From the NCBI GenBank assembly GCA_016234425.1, contig JACRCA010000076.1:1-17605 (forward strand): DNA of 17,605 nt. Reading direction: 5' to 3'. A program made the translations under genes and the position numbers. Below are positions 7,400 to 14,245 of the stretch, in pieces. This stretch comes from Deltaproteobacteria bacterium (GTDB lineage Bacteria; Desulfobacterota; SM23-61). The notes under the pieces are model-generated. The model saw only the letters and a list, made by a program, of their open reading frames with translations, was not told where the DNA came from and did not search any database. Position 1 is the stretch's first letter. Each line of letters opens with the position of its first letter.

Positions 7400-8563
7400 T
7401 TACTTCGTCTTTTGAGAGCGGAGGCGAATGTAAACTAATTCGGGTGGAGACAAAAGGCGCATGGGTGGCCCCCAGGTTCCTGCTCCCCTGCTGACATACA
7501 GGTAACTTTTACCGATTTGATGCAGGCCCGGTGTCCGCGGATAGATCATTTGGGAGATGTAGCGGACGGGAAAAAGTTGTCCTCCGTGGGTATGTCCGCT
7601 CAGCTGGAGGTCCACGCCAGCGGAGGCTACCTCTTCAAATTTAATGGGCTGGTGGTAAAGCAAAATGGAAGGTTTTTGGGGGTCAAGGCGGGCCAGAATT
7701 TTTTCAAAATCAGGTGCTGGATTCCCTACCCTGCGAGAACCTGTCGGGTCATCGATTCCCACCATTTGCAGTCCTCCATTTAGAATCGCCACCTCATTGC
7801 GCAGGACTCTTATTCTTGCTCCCTTCATTATGGCTATAGCCCGGTCCACGCCGGCATAATACTCATGATTCCCCGTAACCGCGAAGATACCCTGGCGGCT
7901 CTTCAGGCGCGAGAGAGGAACGGACATTTCCTCCATGTGGGAGACTCCTTCGTCCACCAAGTCACCGGTTATGACCACAACATCCGGCTGGAGCTCATTG
8001 ATGCGACTTATGATCAGCGAAAGCCTTCCGTTTTCGGTAAGCATCCCATAATGAACATCCGAAACCTGCACCAGGGAAAATCCGTCCAATTCCGGAGGTA
8101 ACCCTCGGAGGGAGACCTCCAGCCGGGTCACCTGCAGATCCCGGGCTTCTTTCACGGCCAATCCTCCAATCATGAGAACACATCCACCAATCCCAGCCAA
8201 TAACAGGCGGCGATTAAAAAGGGAGCGCCTGGAAGAAACCTTCGGCCCGGAAAAAAACTTCTTGAAAAGAGCGATCAGCAGATCACATCCCAGGGCGAAA
8301 AGGAAGAGGTAGAGGACCAATCCCATCCAGACCGATGCCATTAGGGCTAAGAGATAACTAAAAACGTTGAAGTCATACCACCCGAGAAATTTAGCGGTGG
8401 GAAGAGATGCCACCAGGAAGATGAAGAAGAGACGAAGAAGACTGCGCACCTTCTTGGAAGGCTCTGCCAGCCGGACAAACCAGGAATAGAGGTAATAATG
8501 CGCCGTGCCATAAATCGATGAAACGATGGAGAAAAAAACCGCAAAACTCGCCCATTGAGGCAT
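7400..8563 (-). CDS. Membrane-anchored calcineurin-like metallophosphoesterase (YkuE/YaeI-like)
   Basis: The product has 387 residues. The N-terminal third is membrane: hydrophobic spans at about 4-24, 42-60, 66-100 (probably two helices) and 119-137. The rest is a metallophosphoesterase domain with all metal-binding motifs: SDVHYG (D169, H171), GDLVDEG (G200-D201), GNHEYY (N232, H233), H304 in LYHQP, and GHTHGGQ (323-329). YkuE- and YaeI-type relatives hydrolyse phosphodiester or pyrophosphate bonds, some in lipids such as UDP-diacylglucosamine; the substrate here is unknown. The topology suggests the catalytic domain lies next to the membrane. GGAG about 9 bases before the ATG supports the start. 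It is transcribed alone, convergent with the fusion gene and divergent from the dehydratase genes. Confidence 0.9.
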   Translation of the reverse strand: MPQWASFAVFFSIVSSIYGTAHYYLYSWFVRLAEPSKKVRSLLRLFFIFLVASLPTAKFLGWYDFNVFSYLLALMASVWMGLVLYLFLFALGCDLLIALFKKFFSGPKVSSRRSLFNRRLLLAGIGGCVLMIGGLAVKEARDLQVTRLEVSLRGLPPELDGFSLVQVSDVHYGMLTENGRLSLIISRINELQPDVVVITGDLVDEGVSHMEEMSVPLSRLKSRQGIFAVTGNHEYYAGVDRAIAIMKGARIRVLRNEVAILNGGLQMVGIDDPTGSRRVGNPAPDFEKILARLDPQKPSILLYHQPIKFEEVASAGVDLQLSGHTHGGQLFPVRYISQMIYPRTPGLHQIGKSYLYVSRGAGTWGPPMRLLSPPELVYIRLRSQKTK

Positions 8564-8887
8564 GACTTTCAGCTCCGCTCTCGCCAGGAAATTTCCACTA
8601 CACTTCTTATTTTAGGCCGTCCATCCTCCCTAAGAATAGAGAAATCAGGTCTGTAGGGATTGACGGCCCGCATTCGCCCCCAGAAATCTATCTCATAGCA
8701 TTATTTTTTTTATATTTCATCTCAAATTGCGACGGGATTCGATGATTTTCATCATCCCCGTGATTACAGAATGAGCCTAATAATGAAGCTTAGGGGGAAT
8801 TTTGGGCAAAAACCATATTTCTGTTAAGAAAAAAAGGGATCTGCGAAGATCAATTTAGCATAGACGGAACATGTCGTTTCGGGTAGA
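8564..8887. other. Divergent intergenic region
   Basis: These 324 bases separate the phosphoesterase (-) from the first dehydratase gene (+) and should contain both promoters. It carries the bipartite hairpin listed at 8615-8668 and a small GATGA-TTT-TCATC palindrome near 8741. Stretches around 8700-8725 and 8810-8840 are AT-rich. No further gene or RNA was recognised. Confidence 0.5.
8615..8668. repeat. Bipartite inverted repeat upstream of the phosphoesterase gene
   Basis: GGCCGTC (8615-8621) pairs with GACGGCC (8662-8668), and inside it TCCCTA (8627-8632) pairs with TAGGGA (8654-8659), leaving an asymmetric internal loop and a 21-base apical loop. On the minus strand it would sit in the leader of the phosphoesterase gene, about 50 bases from its start codon. 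It could be a leader RNA hairpin or an intergenic repeat remnant. I recognise no known riboswitch. Confidence 0.4.
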
Positions 8888-10048
8888 ATGGCCAAAAATA
8901 GATCCAGGGATCAGACCATGGAAGAGAAACGGGCGCTCAGCGAGTTAAGGGAAATTGCCGAAGCTCCTTTCCTTTATCTCAGAAGCTGGAAAAAAAAGAC
9001 CGGAAAAAAGATTCTGGGTTACTTTTGCACCAACACACCGGAAGAGACGATCCACGCGGCGGGCCTCTTGCCCGTGCGTATCCTTAAATCAAAAGAGCAC
9101 CTCTCCTTGGCGTCCAAGCATCTCCAGAGCTATAGCTGCTCGTTGATTCAGAGCTGCCTGGAAGCAGGCCTCCGGGGAAATCTAGATTTTCTCCAGGGAA
9201 CGGTTTTCCCCCACACCTGCGACTCCATCCAACGCCTCTCAGACATCTGGAGAGAGAATTTGCGCTTCCCTTTTCACTGGGACCTGGTCTTACCGGTTAA
9301 ATTGCACACGAAAAGCGCCAGGTCTTACCTTCTCCAGGAGCTGCGCCGCTTTCAATTGGGTTTGCAGGATTTTATCGGTCATTCCATCTCTGACGAGGAC
9401 CTGCATGCGGCTATCGCCATTTTCAATGAAAACCGTTCCCTCCTCCAGGAATTTTACCGCCTCAGGGCGAGTAATTCGGGCCACCTTTCCGCCGCAGAAT
9501 TCCTGACCATCTTCAATACGGCGGCCTGTTTACCCAAAGAAGAACACAACACCAGGTTGAGAAAGTTGCTGCCTTTGGCCAAAGAAAAACCATCCTCATC
9601 CTCAGACAAGATTCGCCTCTTCCTGGCTGGCAGTATTTGCGATCAACCAGAGATTTTTGACCTCCTGGAAGCATGTGGAGCTTCCGTAGTTGCCGACGAC
9701 CTCTGTACGGGATGGAGATATTTTGCCGGAGAGGTGGCCAACGAAGGAGATCCCCTCGAAGCGTTGGCCGATCGTTTGATTAAAAAAGTTCCCTGCCCTT
9801 GCAAATATAATCCCGGAATTGACCGGGGGGATGAGTTCCTGGAAAGAGTTGTTTCCTCCCGCTCCCAGGGAGTGGTCTTCGTCCTTCTAAAATTTTGCGA
9901 CCCCCATGCTTTCGATTACCCCTTCCTAAAAAAGAAGCTCGCCGAACAAAAAATCTCTTCCCTGCTCTTGGAGATCGAGCCAGGAGGCCTACCCCTGGGA
10001 GGTATGGAGACCCGTGGGCAAGCTTTCGTCGAGACACTCGGAGGTTAA
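8888..10048 (+). CDS. 2-hydroxyacyl-CoA dehydratase / benzoyl-CoA reductase family subunit, HgdB/FldC/BcrC-like
   Basis: This 386-residue protein belongs to the HgdB/BcrC/FldC family, whose heterodimers carry [4Fe-4S] clusters and perform ATP-driven radical dehydration of 2-hydroxyacyl-CoA or reduction of benzoyl-CoA. Family landmarks are GYFCTNTPEE.IHAAGLLPVR (44-64), CSLIQSC (84-90), PHTCDSIQR (108-116), VVADDLCTGWRYF (267-279), CPCK (303-306), KFCDPHAFDYP (335-345) and TRGQAFVETL near the end. C84 or C90, C111 and C337 are the candidate cluster ligands. An in-frame ATG at 8918 has a better ribosome-binding site (AGGGA, 7 bases away) and may be the true start. The second subunit follows at once (stop at 10046-10048, next ATG at 10050), so the two form one complex. 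No activase (HgdC/BcrA-D type) is in the window, and the substrate cannot be inferred. Confidence 0.9.
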   Translation: MAKNRSRDQTMEEKRALSELREIAEAPFLYLRSWKKKTGKKILGYFCTNTPEETIHAAGLLPVRILKSKEHLSLASKHLQSYSCSLIQSCLEAGLRGNLDFLQGTVFPHTCDSIQRLSDIWRENLRFPFHWDLVLPVKLHTKSARSYLLQELRRFQLGLQDFIGHSISDEDLHAAIAIFNENRSLLQEFYRLRASNSGHLSAAEFLTIFNTAACLPKEEHNTRLRKLLPLAKEKPSSSSDKIRLFLAGSICDQPEIFDLLEACGASVVADDLCTGWRYFAGEVANEGDPLEALADRLIKKVPCPCKYNPGIDRGDEFLERVVSSRSQGVVFVLLKFCDPHAFDYPFLKKKLAEQKISSLLLEIEPGGLPLGGMETRGQAFVETLGG

Positions 10049-10049
10049 G

Positions 10050-11291
10050 ATGGCCGAAATTGATAGAGATGGGGGAACTCGCCGTTTGCAAGCCTCCCAA
10101 AAGATGAAGGAATTGATGACCCGGTATTATATGGGAGCCAAGATGGCCGAGGGTTCAGACAAGAAGATTGCCTGGATCACCAGCGGGGGCCCGGTGGAAT
10201 TTTTGATAGCTGCGGATATCATCCCCATTTATCCAGAGAACCATGGGGCCATGCTGGGCGCGGCCCGCATGTCCGTCGAAGTCTGTGAAGTGGCGGAAGA
10301 GCTGGGTTACTCTCGAGACCTTTGTTCTTATGCCCGAGGAGATATTGGATCGGCCATTAGCAAGAAAAGCCCGATCGGCGGGCTGCCTCGGCCAGATTTC
10401 CTCCTGGCCTGCAACAACATTTGCGGCACAGTGTTGAAATGGTATCAGGCGTTAAGCCACCTTTTTAACGTTCCCCTTTTCTTCCTCGACACGCCCTTCA
10501 TTCATCGTCAATTGATACCGGAAAGTCTGGTTTATGTCCGGCAGCAATTTGAAGAATTGATGGAATTCTTAGAATCGCAGACCCGGAAAAAATTCGACCG
10601 CGATCGGCTGGCAGAGGTGGTCCAGTATTCCGGAGAATCGGCCATGCTCTGGAAGGAAGTCCTGGATCAATGCACCCACCACCCTTCCCCCATGAGCTGC
10701 TTCGATGCTTTTATTAACATGGCCCCCATCGTTACCCTTCGCGGAACGAAGGAAGTAGTGGATTTTTACCGCGAAATGAAGGCCGAGCTTAAGGAGAGGA
10801 TTAGCCGAGGAATCAGCGCGGTGCCCGAGGAAAAATTTCGTCTCCTCTGGGACAACATTCCCATCTGGTACAGGATGCGTGAACTTTCCCAGCTCTTCGC
10901 CTCTTATGGAGCCTGCCTCGTTGCCGACACCTATACGAATGCCTGGGTGTTTGCAGGCCTGAACACACCTGATCCCTTGGAAGGGCTGTCCCAGGCCTAT
11001 ACCATGGTCTACCTGAACATCAGTATTGATCTGATGGTTGAACGGATTCTGGACCTGCTGACGAGGTTCTCAGGGGATGGGCTGATCATCCATTCCAATC
11101 GGAGCTGCAAGCCCTATTCCTTGGGGCAGTATGACATCCAGAGGCTCATCTATGAAAGATCTGGAATTCCCAGCCTGGTTATCGAGGCGGATATGACCGA
11201 TGCCCGAGTCTATTCTGACGCCCAGATAAAGACACGCATCGAAGCGTTCCTGGAAACTCTGCAGAATCGCAAATTCTCCTCAGCGACATAG
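10050..11291 (+). CDS. 2-hydroxyacyl-CoA dehydratase / benzoyl-CoA reductase family subunit, HgdA/FldB/BcrB-like
   Basis: The product is the 413-residue partner of the preceding subunit. Landmarks are AADIIPIYPENHGAMLGAAR (54-73), DLCSYARGDIGS (90-101), CNNICGTVLKWY (121-132), VPLFFLDTPF (141-150), NRSCKPYSLGQYDIQR (350-365) and VIEADMTDARVYS (377-389). C92, C125 and C353 are the likely [4Fe-4S] ligands. The start at 10050 is supported by GGAGG at 10040-10044, 5 bases away and inside the end of the upstream gene; a longer in-frame ATG at 10014 would overlap that gene by 35 bases and lacks family similarity. One base separates the stop from this start, indicating translational coupling. Plausible substrates for such pairs include 2-hydroxyglutaryl-, lactyl-, aryl-lactyl- and benzoyl-CoA; sequence motifs alone do not distinguish them. 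Confidence 0.9.
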   Translation: MAEIDRDGGTRRLQASQKMKELMTRYYMGAKMAEGSDKKIAWITSGGPVEFLIAADIIPIYPENHGAMLGAARMSVEVCEVAEELGYSRDLCSYARGDIGSAISKKSPIGGLPRPDFLLACNNICGTVLKWYQALSHLFNVPLFFLDTPFIHRQLIPESLVYVRQQFEELMEFLESQTRKKFDRDRLAEVVQYSGESAMLWKEVLDQCTHHPSPMSCFDAFINMAPIVTLRGTKEVVDFYREMKAELKERISRGISAVPEEKFRLLWDNIPIWYRMRELSQLFASYGACLVADTYTNAWVFAGLNTPDPLEGLSQAYTMVYLNISIDLMVERILDLLTRFSGDGLIIHSNRSCKPYSLGQYDIQRLIYERSGIPSLVIEADMTDARVYSDAQIKTRIEAFLETLQNRKFSSAT

Positions 11292-11302
11292 AATTTATAT
11301 TC

Positions 11303-11624
11303 GGACGCAGATTCACGCAGATCAATACGCAGAAAAAGATTTAGTGATTAACTTTAAATCCCCCCAACCCCCCTTTAAAAAAGGAGGGCGAAGGGGGGAT
11401 TTATGCTCGTTCGCGGGTATTGAAGGCGCAATGAACAAGTATATTTTTCATATTCAAAAAACATTACAAGCGCATGAAGTATCTTGAATATGTCCCAGCA
11501 AGCTCGAAAGGCGGAGCAATCTTGCGAGCCGGAATTGCTTCCTCGTCCAGCCTTGGCGAGAGCGCAATGGAAGTTCTTTTTTGGATTTGTTCTAAATCCT
11601 GATAATCTGCGTCCATCTGCGTCC
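11303..11624. mobile_element. MITE-like element with terminal inverted repeats
   Basis: GGACGCAGATTCACGCAGAT (11303-11322) and the reverse complement of 11605-11624 match at 18 of 20 positions, giving terminal inverted repeats around a 322-bp element. Further in, GATTTAG (11338-11344) and its inverted copy CTAAATC (11592-11598) extend the symmetry with a gap. Inside are the separate C/G-rich palindrome at 11355-11403 and a 9-bp inverted repeat (CATATTCAA at 11449, TTGAATATG at 11484). No transposase frame exists, so if mobile it is non-autonomous. It starts 11 bp after the dehydratase stop and ends 12 bp before the zinc-ribbon gene. I see no clear target-site duplication. Confidence 0.6.
11355..11403. 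repeat. C/G-tract palindrome nested in the MITE-like element
   Basis: TAAATCCCCCC (11355-11365) is perfectly complementary to GGGGGGATTTA (11393-11403). Inside it CCCCCCTTT (11368-11376) pairs with AAAGGAGGG (11380-11388) at 8 of 9 positions. The RNA would be a very stable two-tier hairpin on either strand. Located downstream of the dehydratase operon it could stop transcription or protect the transcript end. The style resembles dispersed intergenic palindromes rather than a dedicated terminator, because no T-run follows. Confidence 0.75.
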
Positions 11625-11636
11625 CAATTAAGGAAT

Positions 11637-11915
11637 ATGCCAACTTTAAGAAAGGAAATCGCCGAGGCCCTCGAGCGAGAATCGCTGGACCTGCGGGAGA
11701 TCTCGCAACTCTTTCGGATTCGAGAAAGGGAGGTTCTCGATCACCTCCAGCACATTGCCAAGTCTGCCCACCCGAAACGCCTCACGATGGAACCGGCGAC
11801 CTGCAAGCGATGCGGTTTCTCTTTTAAAAAGCGAGATCGATTGAGCGCACCCAGTCGATGCCCGATCTGCAAAAGCGAGTCCATCACTCCTCCTCGGTAC
11901 CAGATCGTGGACTGA
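11637..11915 (+). CDS. Predicted transcriptional regulator, HTH plus zinc ribbon (COG3357-like)
   Basis: This 92-residue protein has a helix-turn-helix region at about 3-45 (LRKEIAEALERESLDLREISQ...REREVLDHLQHI) and a C-terminal zinc ribbon with C56-x2-C59 and C75-x2-C78, in the frame CKRCGFSFKK and CPICKSE. That order and size match the small HTH/Zn-ribbon proteins of COG3357, whose targets are largely unknown. The frame is open from 11484, but residues before the ATG at 11637 are translated from the inverted repeat, so the shorter start is preferred; AGGA lies only 2 bases upstream. GATAAT at 11601-11606, within the element's right terminal repeat, is a possible -10 box. The gene's end is 9 bp from the end of the convergent selenoprotein candidate. 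Confidence 0.82.
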   Translation: MPTLRKEIAEALERESLDLREISQLFRIREREVLDHLQHIAKSAHPKRLTMEPATCKRCGFSFKKRDRLSAPSRCPICKSESITPPRYQIVD

Positions 11916-11924
11916 CGGGCATCC

Positions 11925-12386
11925 TCAAGTCGGCCGCTCCAGCAGCTCTCCAATGAGCTGGGCAGTCTCTCCGACGATGCGGCCGCACTCCAGCACTTTC
12001 TCTCCTTTATAGAATCTTTTGACTTGTTCCCGATCTGTCCAGTCTACGCCAACGATTTGCCGGCAAAGGATGCTACCGTGGCTCTGGACAATTTCTTCTC
12101 GGAAGCGCCTCAAAAGCTCCTGAGCATAGGCCCACATCCTCGGATCCTCTTTTTCTTCCTCACGGCCACGGCTAAACCTCAACCCCAAAACCCCCAGCGC
12201 CCCCACAACGGCTCCACAGACCTCCCCATTTCCACCCAGGCCTCCCCCGAAGGCTCCCATGGCTCTGATGACTTCCTCATCTTTCTTCCCCAGCTTCTCT
12301 TGCCCGACCGCAAGAATGGCCTGGCTTCAATGGAAGCGCTTCATCATCATCTGAAACGCTTTTTCCCGCATCTGCTCCAATGTCAT
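11925..12386 (-). CDS. C_GCAxxG_C_C family redox protein, candidate selenoprotein (in-frame TGA as Sec20)
   Basis: Read from the ATG at 12386, this frame encodes 153 residues with one internal TGA at codon 20 (12329-12327). The downstream part is a clear C_GCAxxG_C_C protein: GAFGGGLGGNGEVCGAVVGALG (44-65), C108 in LCRQIVG and C134 in ECGRIVGE. The family's first conserved cysteine, in an N-terminal ..CsQA(I/V)L.. helix, falls exactly at the TGA: M-K-R-F-H-U-S-Q-A-I-L. The redox set would be U20, C57, C108 and C134. Upstream residues (MTLEQMREKAFQMMMKRFH) are typical for the family, and GGGGGG lies 4 bases before the ATG. A SECIS-like hairpin follows the TGA. The gene is 44 bp downstream of the CoA-ligase gene, probably in its operon. 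The physiological role of the family is poorly known; a redox or electron-transfer role is inferred. The alternative is a nonsense mutation or a sequencing error. Confidence 0.8.
12290..12329 (-). promoter_or_regulatory. Bacterial SECIS-like hairpin directly after the in-frame TGA
   Basis: On the minus strand the TGA at 12329-12327 is followed, after 17 bases, by a six-base loop GGUCGG (12309-12304) closed by UCUUGC (12315-12310) and GCAAGA (12303-12298), a perfect 6-bp stem extendable by one U-G pair. A lower CCAG/CUGG helix (12324-12321 with 12293-12290) completes a two-tier structure. Known bacterial SECIS elements need a G within the first two loop positions and 16-37 bases between UGA and loop; both hold. 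The GGUC in the loop is shared with the E. coli fdhF element. It would recruit SelB with Sec-tRNA. Confidence 0.7.
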
Positions 12387-12412
12387 GGTGCCCCCCGTCA
12401 ATCGGTAAGTCG

Positions 12413-12454
12413 TTTTACCCCCTTCACTTTTCACCCCTTACCCTTTACCCCTTT
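12413..12454 (-). repeat. Short degenerate tandem repeat at the gene junction
   Basis: On the minus strand this is a run of degenerate 7-9-base units of the type GGGGTAAA / GGGTAAG / GGGGTGAAA / GTGAAGG. It encodes the last residues of the CoA-ligase protein (KGVKGKG) and continues through its stop into the 44-bp gap before the selenoprotein candidate. It looks like slippage-prone simple sequence that may have rewritten the C-terminus; it also supplies the G-rich context upstream of the next start. Confidence 0.4.
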
Positions 12455-13825
12455 GATCCGCGCATATCTCCACATGTGCGAGAAGACTCGAATGGCCATT
12501 TCCGGAAAATCAAAGCAGGGAATCCCATTTTCCTCCAGGAAGATCTGGCTCGCTTCTAAATCTTTTTTCGTGCCCAACAATGAAAAAAAGACTGGCTTTG
12601 AGCACCGCCCCCGGAGCAAGTCTACAATGGGGCGATAGGGCTCTGCCCCAAAGTTGGCGAAGGAAATGAAAAAAATCCCGTTTACTCCCTCGTCTTCCAG
12701 CAAGGCCTGAAGAATCTCCGTAGCCGTCTTCTCAAAGCCATGGGTTAGCATGTCCGGGAACAAATCTATGGGGTTCTGGGCTTTTGAGGGGGTGGCGATT
12801 ACCCGAGAGATTTTTTCGCGAGCGGCCTCACTGAAGCGAGCGACCTTTAGCCCTTCATCTACGGCTGCATCAATACTCATGATGGCTTGAGCGCCGCTGT
12901 ACGTGACCAAAGCGATTCGCTCTCCCCGCGGCAGGGGCATGTAGAGGAACCCCTTGAGGGTGCGGAGGAAATCGTCAATCCCCCGCATGCGCAGGATTCC
13001 TGCCTGCCTTATGGCCCCCTCGAATACGGAATCTTCCACTGCCAAGCTGGCCGTATGAGAGGCTATAGCCTGGGCGCCTTCTTTGGTCCGACCTCCTTTA
13101 AGCAGGAGGACGGGCTTTCGAGCCGTGGCCTTCCTCGCTACTTCCAGGAAACGTCGTCCATCCCGCACATCCTCTAGGTACATTCCAATGATTTGGGTTT
13201 GCTCATCCTCCAGGAGATACGATAGCGCATCAGATTCGTCCACATCCACTTTATTGCCCAGCCCAATCCCTTTGGAAAGCTGGAATCCCTCGAAGGAACT
13301 CAGGTATCTTAGCAATGCTCCCACGAAAATTCCGGACTGGGCCACAAACCCGATGGGGCCGGGTTTAAGCATGCGAGCGCTCGCGTAATAAGACGTAGTA
13401 AGTCCAGTGGCCGTGTTCACAAGTCCCAGCGTGTTTGGCCCAAACCCCCTCATCCCCGTAGATCTCAGGATCGTGCCTACCTCTTCCTGATACTTTGCCC
13501 CCTGAAGGCCGGTCTCCGCAAACCCTTCTGAAGAAATCACTACCCCTTTTATGCCCTTGCGCGCGCAATCGAGCAAAGCGGCTGGAATGGAGGCCGGGGG
13601 AATGTGCAGTACAGCTAAGTCTACCGGAAACGGAATTTCATCCAGACTGCGGTATAAAGGAACCTCAAAAACTTCCCCTCCCTGGGGATTCACCCCGGCC
13701 ACCTGGCCTGGAAATCCAACTTTTTTTAAGACCTTAAGAAGCTGCGCTCCGGGCTTCTGAGGATCCCGTGAAGCTCCGATCACGGCCACGCTTCTGGATT
13801 CCAAAATCTCGCGAACTGAGCGCAT
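12431..13825 (-). CDS. Acyl-CoA synthetase (ADP-forming) alpha-subunit-like, CoA-binding protein
   Basis: This 464-residue protein resembles the alpha part of NDP-forming acyl-CoA synthetases, which make ATP from acyl-CoA. Residues 8-135 form a CoA-binding Rossmann domain (VAVIGASRDPQKPG 13-26; GFGPNTLGLVN 127-137). A succinyl-CoA-ligase-like flavodoxin domain follows (FVAQSGIFVGALL 160-172), with H257 in IASHTASLA at the place of the phosphorylated catalytic histidine, and then a third domain (YSGAQAIMSID). The usual Cys of GPNCLG is Thr132. No ATP-grasp beta domain is fused or adjacent, so a partner encoded elsewhere is needed for full catalysis. GGAGGG lies 8 bases before the ATG. The C-terminus runs into a simple repeat. 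It probably heads an operon with the selenoprotein candidate. The natural acyl group is unknown. Confidence 0.88.
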   Translation of the reverse strand: MRSVREILESRSVAVIGASRDPQKPGAQLLKVLKKVGFPGQVAGVNPQGGEVFEVPLYRSLDEIPFPVDLAVLHIPPASIPAALLDCARKGIKGVVISSEGFAETGLQGAKYQEEVGTILRSTGMRGFGPNTLGLVNTATGLTTSYYASARMLKPGPIGFVAQSGIFVGALLRYLSSFEGFQLSKGIGLGNKVDVDESDALSYLLEDEQTQIIGMYLEDVRDGRRFLEVARKATARKPVLLLKGGRTKEGAQAIASHTASLAVEDSVFEGAIRQAGILRMRGIDDFLRTLKGFLYMPLPRGERIALVTYSGAQAIMSIDAAVDEGLKVARFSEAAREKISRVIATPSKAQNPIDLFPDMLTHGFEKTATEILQALLEDEGVNGIFFISFANFGAEPYRPIVDLLRGRCSKPVFFSLLGTKKDLEASQIFLEENGIPCFDFPEMAIRVFSHMWRYARIKGVKGKG

Positions 13826-13995
13826 CTGCTCTTCCCTCCAAATTGTTTTTCTTCCGAAAAGTACGATACCATAATCATTTCTTAGAGCAAACCATTTTAT
13901 TCTTTCCTGGGAACTTTTAACCTAGGCGAACCTTCATCCCTCGGATTTCTTAAAAATCTTCACCCCCTATGCCTATGGTAGATTCATTCTTCGAA

Positions 13996-14140
13996 TTAAT
14001 ACAAATGCATTTATTACCTTTACATGTCATTGCGAGCCCGAAGGGCGTGGCAATCTCACCCTCTCCCTACCCTCCCCCCTCGAGGGGGAGGAAAAGGGTG
14101 GGGGGATGGCAATGACAGATTTTTTATGCGTTTGTATTAG
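13996..14140. repeat. Inverted-repeat intergenic element with GC-rich core hairpin
   Basis: The ends TTAATACAAATGCAT (13996-14010) and the reverse complement of 14126-14140 (CTAATACAAACGCAT) match at 13 of 15 positions. Inside, TGTCATTGC (14025-14033) is repeated inverted as GCAATGACA (14109-14117). The centre has an 8-bp stem CCTCCCCC/GGGGGAGG (14071-14078, 14084-14091). The nested symmetry and absence of an ORF fit a MITE/REP-type repeat. It lies about 170 bp upstream of the CoA-ligase start and upstream of the possible small membrane peptide. Confidence 0.75.
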
Positions 14141-14245
14141 TTGGCTTCTTAAATAGAATCATTCCTTCTGGCAAAAGAAAGGGCAATTGATTATACTTAA
14201 TTCTATAAGGATGGAAGGTTTCTCCAACCGATCCAGGAGTTCTCC

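Noticed and set aside
11484..11636. N-terminal extension of the zinc-ribbon protein
   Set aside because: These 51 codons run through the element's right terminal repeat and have no family similarity; the ATG at 11637 starts the conserved part.
11925..12260. C_GCAxxG_C_C gene starting at Met43
   Set aside because: This start cuts off the N-terminal helix with the first redox position and has no good ribosome-binding site; the upstream frame through TGA explains the family alignment better.
12024..12638. Forward 204-residue frame opposite the redox and CoA-ligase genes
   Set aside because: Low-complexity Pro/His-rich translation antisense to two recognised proteins; no family.
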